Assembly: GCA_025403435.1 (NCBI GenBank)
Contig: CM046354.1
Location: 21,609,467 to 21,673,466 of the forward strand
DNA from: Artocarpus heterophyllus
Lineage: Eukaryota > Streptophyta > Magnoliopsida > Rosales > Moraceae
Length of the DNA stretch: 64,000 nucleotides
Direction of reading: 5' to 3'
Shown: one piece after another, positions 47,662-59,748 of the stretch
Numbering within the stretch: the stretch's first letter is position 1
Layout of the letters: each line of letters begins with the position of its first letter
Translations under genes and position numbers: made by a program
The notes under the pieces: generated by a model
Told to the model about the DNA's origin: nothing
Seen by the model: the letters and a program-made list of their open reading frames with translations, nothing else
Database searches by the model: none

Positions 47662-50600
47662 GCTGTAACGATCATTAGAAAATGTTGGTTTTGCTCTCTC
47701 TCATGATGTATGTCTCCTCAGAAAGGGATTATACTATTTAACATTTTCTTACCTTTTTGCTTGTGTTGTTTTTATGGATGTGATTTTGAATGATTCACAA
47801 AAGCTTGATTCATGAAAACAACACATGAGGAGAGGTTCTAGGGTGCCGCCTTAAAAGAAATAAAACAATATTCTTCAAGATAATATTCCTATTGATTGAT
47901 TTTCTGTCTAATTTGGCGGTTGGAATCTGGTTCCTTTTGTTTCTCTGTACCAAGGGACCGTCCTGGCGTGCAGAGTCGAATTTCAATAATAAATATGTAA
48001 GTAAACAAATAAATAAACATGTAAATAAACAACAATACTGAGGTAAAAAAAGTCTAATTATTGGAGCTAATAATGGCGGGGATCAATTATTTTGTGAAAT
48101 TGTTCATTAAAAATGGTGTACTACTAATAATCGTGGAAAATCCCCAACTACAAGGGAAACAACAACGAAAATAATAATTATAAGGGATACATTTTTACAT
48201 GACACTGTATAAAAAAGCATTCCATGAATAACTCTGATTTGGATTTATTTATTTTTTTCACCGTTTCATTTGATTATGTCAATTTTTACAGTAATTATTA
48301 TTGGATGTACGGTAAATGTTTAAACTCAAATACTATAACATGTAAAAACTTAAATACTATAACATGTAAGATCTTTATATTATTCATTATTAAAATTCGT
48401 GAGTTCAAACTTATTTGTCAAATACCTACAAGTTATTATAGCATACATAAAAATAATTGTTTGTAATTACAATAGTTATTTGTGATAATTATTAAGACAG
48501 CCGTGAAATAAAGAATGATAATAAAGCAGTATTTTTTTTTTTTAACCAAACAAAGCAGCTTTGTTAACGAAGTTCTTGTTCATTACATTTAAAAAAAATT
48601 GCTAAACCCCAATAATAATAGTGGAACCACTTAAAATACTCATTTGAAATTTGGGGAAGACCCATATATGAATGACGATTTTTATGTTACTAATTAGCTC
48701 ATGTCCAGATACAAGATTCAATTATCTAGGAAAAAGATCTATTATAATTTATTCAGAATGTAATTGTATTCTAAAGAAGTGCAAACACAAACACTGGCTC
48801 GAATGACCTCATAACTCGATATTACTTAACCCCAAAAATATATTGACTCCAACAGTAAGTTCTAATGAAGCACACAAGGAGTAAAAGGTGCACCAAGTTC
48901 CAATAATAGGAAATTGAAAAGGCACACTATCTATCATTCACAAAAATGGCTCTTCCAACATCTTTTCAACTGATGGAAAAGTACGATCGATCAAAACTGA
49001 TAGGCCTATAGTATAAAGGTCACATATAATACTGTAGAGAAAAAGTGCCAATAGATTAGACACATAACCAGAGAGTGGGGAGACCATTTCCCTTATTACA
49101 AAGCAAACACAAAAAGAAAGAAACAAAAGAAACCACCTACGCGGTGCAAGCAACATCTCTTTTATTGTATACAAACAACTAATCCAAAATAGAGGAAACC
49201 GCTGCCACATGAAAAGTTCCACCAACAACAAGCCTACCAATAGTGTAAAGAAAAAGTATGCCACAATATAAAGCTCTTACATGCTATAGTACTTTCTGTT
49301 CTAACTTGTAATTTCAACTCACTTCCCACACCTTATTAATTTATATAAACTTATACTTAAACCTATCTTAGTACAATTACTTAAAATCTACAGAGTAATT
49401 TTATTCATAATAATTGCTTAAAAAATTTCTTTTAAAACATTACTTAAATTAAAATAAATCCTTTAACATTTTTAAATCAAATAATATTATTAATTATCTT
49501 GATGGAATATATGTTTATTTGTTGCAACAAAGTAGTGTAATCATTGCAATAGATTACTCTTAAAAGTAACTACACTAAGGGCATATGACTACAACTTTGG
49601 TCCCCAAGACATTTTTATATAAGTCTATTTGATGCATTTATAAATATCAAGATTGTTTTAAACATATTGCATAAAATTATATTACATAAGCGGCGTCTTT
49701 TCACCTCTACCATTCGTTTGCCACTCTCCACTACCATCATGCATTACTAACAGGTTCTTACCTATAGCATGAGTGAGCTTTCACTCGTCAAATAGGAACT
49801 TACACTTACAAAACATAATTGAAAGACATTTAATTAATCATGCATGAACCGATTATGCTTTCTTATGAATATATCCAATCATACTTATGGGTCTAAGCGT
49901 TTGTATCGTTTGAGCATGATCCTTAAAGGGTTAGGGTTTGCAAGGTTCCTAACGACTCAAAGACCATAAACTTAAACTTAACTTGATGTCTTCCTATAAG
50001 TTGAGAGATTGGTACATCTCTCTTAACTTTTCTTGTCTTATTTGTTTCACTTATTTTATTGCGTGTATGCAATATGACATGTTACAACATAGCATTACAT
50101 AACTTAAAATGTATTCATAATTAACTTAAGGTGAGTACATAGCATGACATACTACCTTATAGCATCAAATATCATATATTATAAACATGTCTGACTTTAA
50201 GTGAGTATCTTTGTAATTTAATATTGCATACATCACATGACATAATATAACATAACATAGCATAGCATAACATGTCTTACCTAAAAAAAATACTAATCAT
50301 GCATTGCATAATTTACATAAAACATGTAAAATATTTTATTTTAAAAATTGTAGTTTTCATGCTATAGACAAGATTTCTATAGTTTTTAAATTTTTGTGAT
50401 TGCTACCACTATGGGTTCTATCTACCCTATTTAGATTCTATTTTAAAAATACTTGATGAGTGTGAGCTTAACTTATTTTATTCTAATTTGTTAAGCATAT
50501 TTTAATAAGAATTTAATCTTTTCTGAGAAAGAATTTCCTTTATTGCCTGAGTGGATGACCATTTAAGTTGTTAAAAAGATTAGTTGAAATTGAATCCTTA

Positions 50601-51458
50601 TAACTTAGAATTTCTATTTAAATAATTTCTTTCAATTATGTTTAATTGATGGTGTTAGTATGGATAATCAATCAATTAATTTAGTAATTAATAAATTATC
50701 TTTGCATAATAATTTGGCTTAATAAGTTTCCCATATTATCAATGTTGGGCTCCTAATTGTATAAAATGCCTGTTTGAATGTGAACAGTGACATTGGGCCT
50801 ATAAACTCATTTCTGGTAACTATTCTTTTTAATAAACCAATATGGTATGCTATGATATTCTAAATTCTAAATACTGTACTGAGGAAGACTTTGGTCCAAA
50901 AAGAGCCTTCAAAACTGTACCAAATTAAACAGCTTTTATAAAGACTTTGGACTCCTTTTAAAAATCTATTTTAAATTGCGTGCTATGGGCATAATTTGAC
51001 GAATCTAAAATTTTTGGGTTTTGTCTGGAAACTAATTTGGTCAAGGCCCGTTTTGTTCAAAAATAGTAGATTTACTATTGCAACAGTTTTGTAAAACAAA
51101 AATTGTGTCATTTCAAAAAAAGGCAGAAACACTGCCTTTGAGTATACAATAAATTATCATATATACAATTTTTAAATCATTTATGATTTTAAAATTTCCT
51201 CCATCTTAATTTTTAGTCAAAGATTATCAACCGAACTATTTAAGTACCAAAGTTAATAAATTTAACTTTGATATTTAATATAGAGTTTTAAATTTTATAT
51301 TTTAATTCCAAAAATTCTTCAATCATAAAATCAAAACATGAAATTCTTATTGTGAAACCCTTAACTTAATTGCTCGAACTTCTCATACTCTAATTGCATA
51401 AGACTTAGGTAGTGGAATTTTTCAAATTTGAGTCTCATCATGCTAATTATCATGAAAC
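47662..51458. other. AT-rich intergenic region, possibly decayed LTR remnants
   Basis: No gene recognised. At 48938-49264 (-) a 108-codon frame is very hydrophobic but lacks any family motif, and I do not call it a gene. At 49680-50340 phrases such as GAGCTTTCACTCGTCAAATAGGAACTTAC and GCGTGTATGCAATATGACATG recall parts of giant LTR E2 (around 24335 and its tandem array), so this may be a strongly decayed reversed relative. A 48530-48545 T-run and several A-runs occur. Confidence 0.4.
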
Positions 51459-54400
51459 TGTTATCCCAAGAATAACTATTCAAGATGGGGTGAATTGGGT
51501 TTTCGAAAACTTTTTCAATTATTGGAAATTTTCAAAGTAAAATGCTTAAGAGGAAAATATGAGAACAAGATAATATGAGCACAACCAAGCAACAATTAAG
51601 TAGTGATTAAGTAAAGAGTAAGGAGAAGAAATGCAAATGCTATTTATAGTGGTTTGACAAATATGCCTACATCCACTATCGCCAAGCTAAACTCCTTTGC
51701 TTGACCTCTTGCATTATTAGACCGTCTTTTTGGCACGATCACTCCTTTATACAACCAGTGACTTGCTCAACCTAAGGCTCACCACAACTTCTTACAAAGT
51801 GACAATTTTCTTGGAGATTGTCTAACCAAGAATTCCCTAAATTTACAAGACTTTGGAAACCCAACAATGCAAATAATGTGGTTATAATTTTGGTACACTC
51901 ACGAAATACACACTCCAAAACAAAAGAGATAAAAATACAATTGTGGTACATGTTTGGAGGTGTGAGTAATTCTCAAGGTAAATATGAAACAAGTTTAACT
52001 CAAGAGAATGTGTGTGTAATGAATGCTTAAGAACAATGTAGAACAATGTCAAATTTCACTCATGTTCCTTCATCATTTATTGCACATTGAATGGATGGGT
52101 ATTTATAGCTCCCTAGTGCTTAGAAACATCTGAAGATATCAATTTTTAGTCCAACTAGCCGTTGCAGTAAGAGCTCCAACGGTCAAAAAACTAGCCGCTA
52201 TAGACAGTTCAGCAAGCAGAAAAATGAGTTCAGTAGGCTGAAGTTTGAGGCGCTAAAAATAAAGATATCAACGGTCACTAGATCGGCATGCCGGCTCACA
52301 GTTCGGCAAGCCAAACTTGGAACCATTGGCAAGCCGAAACCAAACCCTCGGTAGGCCGATTGAGCCTATATAGGAAGGATTTTGAAAACCTTCAAATTGA
52401 CAGGCTGAAGCAGTGTGTTCGGCAAGCCCAACTTGTTAGACATGTATGCCCTAAGGAGTAAAAATGTAATACGTTTTTGGAGACATTTCTATCAATAAAG
52501 AATTTATTCATTTATATATAACAAATCTTGTCCTCTTTACGTTCATGTTTGTTGAATGTATGATAAGCAAACAGTAGTCTGAGATTGTCAGTCTAAACCT
52601 TAAGAATTGGGCATATGATGGACTGATTATGCAGGAGACACAATTCTTAAGGTGACGGTCTAAAACATATGATCCGCAATCGAGGGAATAAAGTTGGACA
52701 CTTTATTCATGTAAAGATTGTTATGTTGCCTATATTCCCTTTGGGAGATGGTTTGCCTTGGCCATCAGAGTTGGACTCCGTGAATAGAAACATTGGCACG
52801 TTGTCATAAGTGACGATGTGTTGGATCGGGACATAAGGTGAATTGATTTGGATTAATAATTCTGTCTTGGCAAATTGATTCACTTTAGACAATCACTTGT
52901 ATTGTATCTTAATCCTGAGATGAATAGTGGGCCCGTTGTCTCGACTTGTGTCTTTTGATGTACCAATGGATGACTCCCACATCTCTATAGTGGTACGCAT
53001 ACTGGTACGTTGGAGGCAGACTCTTGATGGCGTAGACTTGTTATTCATAGATATGGAATCCATATCTCCTCTTTAGGAGTAATGATATCCTCTTTTATGC
53101 GTTGTCCTGTAATTGGAAAACTAGAGCGCTCAACCATTTGGATACATAGGTGTAACTGAATGGTATACTATCTTTGGATGGTAACTTTTCTAATGGTGAG
53201 ACAATGGAACGTAAGATAAAAATAATCGGGAAGGTAAGACAGAACTTGTCCTTAAGCCGATTATGGATTATCATATGGGGATACGATACACTTTGATATG
53301 TCATGAAAACTTAGCTACGCGAGCTTCGTAATTCTATAAAGTTCGAGAGTGCAGCTCCAAGCTTTTAGTGGAGTAGCGTTGGAGTTGATAATTGTGAAAT
53401 GTATATCTGGGACATTGGGTTTCATAATTATCATGAGCTTGAACTTTATAGGTCCATTTTGGTCCCCTTTGCTAGCTCACAAAATCCTGTAACGACACGG
53501 CGTGCTTTTCCAATAATTGGTGACTTATGTCGGATTTATCGGATTAGTTTAAAATTTGTAAGAATCAAATAATTCATGTCTGTTTATTGGTTGAATTAAT
53601 TTTGTAATAAAATTAATTTAAGATAAACTTGTTGAATTATTGGATCAGATAATTCTTGTTTGTTTATCGGTTGATTTAATTTTGGATAAATTAGATCAAG
53701 ATAAACTTGTAGAATTATCGTGAATTGATTTATTTTCTTAGAGATTATCTTGATAAAGTTTGTTTTGATCAGATATCTTCTCTATTGGGTTATTTGAATC
53801 AAAATTAAGACTTTATCCTTTAGAATCTCGGGTGGAAAATAAAAGATTCACGGAGATTTTTTCTCGAGAGTTCGGCCTGCCGAATGACGTGGTCGGCTTG
53901 CCGAACTGGCCTGTTCGGCTTACCGATCAGAATGTTCGGCCTGCCGATCAGCGGGAGATAAGATTACGCATTTTCACATGGATCGTATCAGATATTGATC
54001 CGAACTTGATTCTGTTTCGAATTTTTGAGACCTAATCTGATAAGGACTGACCCTAGGACCAAGGGCTATAAAAAGGGAGTGAGTCTCATGATTTACTTAG
54101 ATCAATTGAGAGATTAAGAGTGATACTCCTCTAGTGAGCATCTGAAAAAAAAAACTCCCTGAGAGCTTTTGTTCACAAATCACGAACACTAGCTTTGGGT
54201 TCTCTCTCTTGGTTGGAAAGAAAGTCACCGGTGGAAGAGCTGAACGTGTGAGCCCACACTCACTCCTGTTGTGGATAGAGAATAGCAAAGAAGACCAGTT
54301 GGTTGAGGCTTTTCTGGAACGTTACTTCTCTTCATAGGTTGCGGAGGTTCTTCACACAAAGGTTAGTAAGATCTGTCTAATTTATACATATAACATGTCA

Positions 54401-55044
54401 AACTTATGTTTTGAAAATTACTCTGATGAAAATTTTTAAAATTTCGCTGAACAGAACTTTGAAACTCCGACAGGCCGAAGATACCTTCAACAGGCTACTA
54501 GAGCCTCTGTTGGCAAGGGGTTAAAAGCCCCCAGATCGGCAGGCCGAAGCAGGGCTTTTGGCAGGCCGACCAAACTTGGTCGGCAGGCCAATCTGCCTTA
54601 GGCCAAAAATGCCCGAGAGACCTGTTTTTGAAACTTATTTTACAAAATACTTCTAAAACAGTTTAAGTCAAATTTTCACATGCAATTCAAATTCAAAACA
54701 ATATCAAATACAAGTATGCATGATGAATGCAATGTGAGTGTGTGCTCTTGAGCTTTCTTTTGATCATTCAATTTGAGAATTGTTTACTTACACTTTTGGA
54801 CTAATAGAATCTTAAAAAAAAAAAAAAAAAGCTTGTAATATTTAATCCATGTGAGTTCCCTTTCAAAATTTTGCTTCCACAAGCTTTCTTGAACTACCTT
54901 TACTTGATATCTTGAAATGTAAGCTTAATAACACTGAAGATGATTATTAGTTTAAAAATGTATTTTGCACATATAATAAAAATTGTATTGGTTATCATCA
55001 AAAGAATATTTAAAAAATAGCTTTGTGAAACCTTGGAGCCAACA
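51459..55044 (-). repeat. 3' LTR of SIRE element A1 (displaced by inversion), interrupted
   Basis: On the minus strand it begins TGTTGGCTCCAAGGTTTCAC at 55044 next to a polypurine tract and ends GGGATAACA at 51459. The part 51459-52030 mirrors the 5' LTR at 1-572. Removing the nested LTR (52434-54453) leaves about 1.56 kb. It carries many TCGGCAGGCCGA-type motifs (52270-52433 and 54460-54605; e.g. 54536-54547). Confidence 0.85.
52434..54453 (+). mobile_element. Solo LTR of family B, copy 3
   Basis: It starts TGTTAGACATGTATGCCC at 52434 and ends GCTGAACA at 54453; about 14 bases just before the terminal AACA are missing relative to the other copies. Flanks CAACT (52429-52433) and GAACT (54454-54458) fit a target duplication with one change. 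2020 bp, inserted in the 3' LTR of A1. TCGGCCTGCCGA at 53936-53947. Confidence 0.88.
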
Positions 55045-55060
55045 ATCTCCCCCTTTTTGA
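55045..55060 (-). other. Polypurine tract of SIRE element A1
   Basis: On the minus strand AAAAAGGGGGAGAT ends exactly where the LTR (TGTTGG) begins. A second tract-like AAAAAGGGGGAGAA lies at about 55511-55524, also preceded by TGATGTC-type sequence. Duplicated tracts are a feature I associate with SIRE-lineage elements. Confidence 0.85.
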
Positions 55061-55630
55061 CGATGACAAAACAACTTTTGGTTGTCAAAATTTCAGTTGC
55101 TTCCCCTTAATATGTGTAGGTTTTTCAAACATAATTTGAAAACATTTTTAGAGAAGCTCCCCCTTAAGGTGATATTCCCCACTTTCTAAAAATAAGATTT
55201 TAAAAAAGAAAAAGAAAGAGCTCCCCTTGAAAAATATGCTCTCCTTAAAACATTAATTTTCATTGCAAATACAAAGATACCAATAAAAGATCAAGGCAAA
55301 AGTATAAGAATGCAAAGATGAAAAAAATATCCATAGAGAACCACCATCCTTATATCTCCACATGCATCAAACACACTCCAATATCACAAGTATCACCAAC
55401 CTTATATCTCCACAAACATCAAACAATCTTCAAATGAAGATACCAATTATATATAAATCAAAATCACAAGTAGCACCATCCTTGTTACTCCACAATAAAA
55501 AATATGCACATTCTCCCCCTTTTTGACATCAACAAAAAGTAAACAAAGTGTATAAAGTTTCCAAAGTGTATAAAGCGTATAAATTTTGTAAAGAAAATAA
55601 ACAAAGGAAACAAGATGAGAAATTTTATGG
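55061..55630 (-). other. A1 untranslated region between third ORF and 3' LTR
   Basis: Non-coding, AT-rich. The short plus and minus frames have no recognisable domain. Contains the second polypurine-like tract at about 55511-55524. Confidence 0.6.
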
Positions 55631-56414
55631 TTAGCTAGGTGATCCTTCACCAAAGTGCATTTCTCGAAGAAGATTGAGAATTTCTTGTTGACCGGCTTGC
55701 AAATTTCCAATGTCGGCTCATCTTTTGCTGCTGCTCAAAGAGGAGTTATTGATGCAAATAAAGCCTTTGAAGAGTAATGGGTTCTTCATCGTCATCAATG
55801 CCAACTTGACCTTCAATGTTGGCCATCTCTTCTTCTTCTTCTTCTTGAACACATTAAGGAGCTGCTCGCCCGCTGCCCTTGTATTTCCTCAAATCCCATT
55901 TGCCTCATGGTTAGGGCACCGAAGCATTATAAGGTTTATAGAGAGCCACATCCTTCTCATCAGTAATTCACACATTAAATGAGTAAAAAATTTTAGTAAG
56001 AAGCATTTCATATGGCAAGCCAGCACTCTTTTTCTCTTCAGCGACATCAATCATCTATCTTACTAACAAAAGGGGTAACTTTATTCTCGTACCACTTAGG
56101 AGGCAATAAATAAGGTGAAGGTCAATAAGCTGGACTTCATCCATATGGCCAGCTCTAGGTAAAATGTTGATGATGATAAGCCTACGGAGGACTCGACTCC
56201 TAAGAGGTAAGGATGCTGCATTAAGTTTCCTAGGCAAACTCTCATCGTCATTCTCAAAAATAATGTTAGCCATAGTTTCTTTATCAAACAACCAAGTCTT
56301 AACTCCATGAATATCCTCACCTTCTAGTGGCATATCAAGTATCTCCCCTATTATAGTTCGTGTTAACTCAAGAGTTCTATTTTTCATTGTCACAACAATT
56401 TCATGGGGGTCGTA
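55631..56414 (-). pseudogene. Third ORF of SIRE element A1, C-terminal half (PF20167-like)
   Basis: On the minus strand the reading starts at 56414 (IYDPHEIVVTMKN) and runs through LTRTIIGEILDMPLEG, DIHGVKTWLFDKE, NAASLPLRSRVLRR, NILPRAGHMDEVQ and LHLIYCLLSGTRI. Beyond about 56055 it continues across stops with MLLTKIF, an acidic EEEEEEMANIEG stretch, and NLQAGQQEILNLLREMHFGEG to a stop at 55631. It completes the N-terminal half at 7997-8272: the two align end to end with the uninterrupted relative at 59749-60692. Resembles the plant transposon protein family PF20167; function unknown. Confidence 0.7.
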
Positions 56415-56420
56415 AATGTT
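56408..56420. other. Right breakpoint of a ~48-kb inversion
   Basis: Minus-strand third-ORF sequence of A1 (IYDPHEI) meets plus-strand pol of A2 (FSALND) at about 56414. Reciprocal to the joint at about 8272; together they restore both elements in order. Confidence 0.7.
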
Positions 56421-59158
56421 TTCAGTTTTAAATGATAAAACATGGGTTTGACATAGAAGACTTGGACATGTAAGCATGTACTTACTTTCAAAAGTTTTTA
56501 GAAATGATCTTGTTAGAGGTTTACCAAAACTCAAATTTGAAAAATATAAAGTATATGACGCATGCCAATTCAGAAAACAAGTTAAAACATCCTTCAAATC
56601 AATTTCCTAAATTTCCAACACTAGGCCTTTGCAACTTTTACATATGGATTTATTTGGTCCTTCTCGGACAACAAGTCTAGGTGGAAAACACCATGCCTTT
56701 GTAATTTTTGACAATTTTTCAAGATTTACTTGGGTCTTATTCTTAGCAAACAAAAACGATGCTTTACAAATGTTTTTGTATTTTAGCAAAAGAGCTCAAA
56801 AAGGCTACATGATTACTTCAATTAGAAGTAATCATGGAGGCGAGTTTGATGGTGATGTCTTTGAGTTGTTTTGCAATGAAAAAGACTATGAACATAACTT
56901 TTCGGCACCAAGAACACCACAACAAAATGGTGTTGTAGAAAGAAAAAATAGAGTCTTGCAAGAAATGGCTAGGAATATGTTGAATGAAAAAGGTTTACCT
57001 AAATATTTTTGGGCCGAAGCCATTAAAACCGCATGCTATATAGTCAATAGAGTTCTAATTAGACCTAAAATGAATAAAACTCCTTATGAGCTTTGGAAGG
57101 ATAGAAAACTCAATATCGGCTATTTCAAAGTCTTTGGTTGCAAATTTTTTATCTTAAACACCAAAGATAACTTAGGAAAATTTGATTCAAAATTTGATAT
57201 TGGAATTTTCCTTGGTTATTCTACCATAAACAAAGCTTATTAAGTTTTTAATAAAAGAACTCTTGTTGTGGAAAAATCTATGCATGTAGTATTTGATGAG
57301 ACTAACGTTTCTATAGAAAGAATAGAAGATGATGATGATTTAGATTTGAAAATCAAATGAAGAACCTAGACATCAAAGACAATGAAAAAGAGGCTCAAGA
57401 AGACTCTATCACTCCTAAAATTCCATCACAAGACAATCAACATTTAGAAGAACCTTCAAAAGACGAGGATACCATGCAACCCAAAAGATTGGAGGTATCA
57501 TCCTTATCACCCTAGCACCGATATAGTTGCCTTTGATAGTCCAACCCATGGGGTAAGAGGTGTACACTAGAGCCTTATTCAAAACATTTTCAATAATCTA
57601 GCTTTTCTTTCTCAAATTGAATTTAAATATTTTAAAGATGTCAAAAATGATGAATTTTGGATTTTAGCAGCGCAAGAAAAGCTTAATCAATTTGAAAGAA
57701 ATGATGTTTTGGGACTTGTTCTTACACCTAGTTCTAAATCCGTAATTGGGACTAAATGGTATTTAGGAACAAAAAGGATAAGCAAGGTGTAGTTGTGCGA
57801 AACAAGGCTAGACTACTAGTCCAAGGTTTCAATCAAGAAGAAGGAATCGATTATGAAGAAACCTTAGCACTAGTTGCTCGTTTAGAATCCATTAGAATGT
57901 TACTTAATTTTCATGTTATAAAGGATTTACATTTTATCAAATGGAAGTCAAAAGTGCATTCTTAAATGGATACATTTTAGAAAAAATTTATGTAGCTCAA
58001 CCATCTAGTTTTGAAAATCATAAGTATTCATATTATGTATACAAATTGAAAAAGGCTTTATATGATTTAAAACAAGCTCTTAGTGCTTGGTATGAAAGAC
58101 TTAGCCAATTTTTGATCAAAAATGACTTTTATGTTGGGAAAGCAGATACGACTCTATTTACAAAAACAAAAGGTGATGACCTAATTATTATTCAAATATA
58201 TGTTGATTATATTATTTTTTATGCTACTAACCATGCGTTGTGTGAGAAATTTTCCAATTGCATGCATAGTGAATTTGAAATAAGTATGATGGGAGAATTA
58301 AATTGCATCCTTGGACTTCAAATCAAGCAATCCAAAGAAGTTATTTTTATTAATCAAGTCAAGTACGTAGGGATCTCCTCAAATGATTTGACATGGAGAA
58401 TCTAAAGCTAATGTCAACTACTATGAGCTCCTTTATCAAATTGGACAAAGATGAAGATGGTAAGGCAGTAGATATCACAAGGTATGATCGAATCCTTACT
58501 CTATTTAACCGCTAATAGACCTGATATTATGTTTAGTGTTGGGTTATGTGTAGGGTTTCAATCAAATCCAAAGGAATCTTATCTTAGTGTTGTTAGACAT
58601 ATTTTTAGATATTTAAGTGGTACTAAGAATTTAAGATTATGGTATCCCAAATGCACACATATAAATTTAATGAGTTATTCCGATGCCGATTGAGCTAAAT
58701 GCACAATAACTAGGAAGAGTACTAGTGGTACAAGTCATTTTACTTGTCATTTTCTAAGTTTTGCACTATTCTCATGGTTTTGCAAGAAACAAAATTCAGC
58801 TACACTATCAACTATGGAAGCCGAATACATTTCGGCGGCTAATTGTTGTGCACAAATCCCGTGGATGAAGCAAACACTTAAGGACCTAGGATTACATTAT
58901 GACCATGTGCCCATTCTATATGTCAACACAAGTGCCATCAATCTATCAAAGAATCTAGTATTGCATTCACGCATTAAGCATATAGAAATTTGACACTACT
59001 TCTTGCATGATCATATGTACTATCTCTTTAGAATTCATAAGCACGAATGACTAATTAGGGGATATATTTACAAAGCCTCTTGCATTATAACGATTTTCAT
59101 ATCTTAGGTAAGGACTTGGCATTATAGACTCTTTGGATTTGCATATACTTGATCATTG
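56415..59158 (+). pseudogene. pol of SIRE element A2: pre-integrase to RNase H
   Basis: Starts at FSALNDKTW with HRRLGHVSMYLLSK, then integrase core (LLHMDLFGP, SNHGGEF, PQQNGVVERKNR; open 56629-57243). The second catalytic block has SNHGG where SDHGG is usual, so the catalytic Asp is lost. RT is broken (frameshifts near 57360, 57760, 57950), and the active-site YVDD reads YVDY (about 58198-58211), another lost Asp. RNase H is in pieces (YSDAD then TGA near 58692; MEAEYISAANCCAQ near 58815). Ends GIIDSLDLHILDH at 59158. Continues the A2 gag part at 8273-10100. Confidence 0.88.
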
Positions 59159-59748
59159 ATGAATTCATCTTATGCAAATTTTGATTAAATATATTCAATA
59201 TGTGTGATATTGTGTGTTTGATATGATTTTTGTGTTTAGTTGTTCAATGTTATTGTAAGAAATGTTATTTGAATGATTGTGGACGTGTTTGTACTCTTAA
59301 AATGGTTTTATTTAAGAATTTTATAATTTTTCTAAAGGGTTTCCTAACACAGAGTTCGACCTACCGACCTGTAATATTCGGCCTGCCAAACTGCTAAGCT
59401 CAGCTTGCCAATCTGTGAGATCGACCTACCAATCTGTCAAGGTTCATATACCCTAACTCGCTAAAAACCCTATTTTCTTTAGTTTTTCTCTCCTCTTCCA
59501 CATTGTTCCTTCCCATAAACCCACAAAAATATTTGCTTAAGCCTCAAATCCTCAAAATCTTGAAGATTTCACACAAATTTTGTATGTTTCTCCTAATTTT
59601 CTTCACTTTCACCACAAAAATTTCAAGTTTGCACAATTTTTCACTCTCTTTCTCCATCACTTGTGCCTAGCCTCTAATCTCCTCTTAAAAACTCAAACTT
59701 TCCTTGGATTTTCTTCTCAAGTTCATGCCTTCAAGTGTTAACAACACA
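59159..59748 (+). other. A2 spacer between pol and third ORF, with TCGGCCTGCCGA-like cluster
   Basis: Counterpart of 7432-7996 in A1. Motif copies at 59355-59440 (e.g. TCGGCCTGCCAA 59388-59399). A pyrimidine-rich leader precedes the ATG. Confidence 0.6.

Noticed and set aside
48938..49264. 108-codon minus-strand frame, strongly hydrophobic, as a membrane protein gene
   Set aside because: No family motif and no supporting neighbours; the hydrophobicity follows from AT-rich codon content (TTT, TTA, ATA) on this strand.
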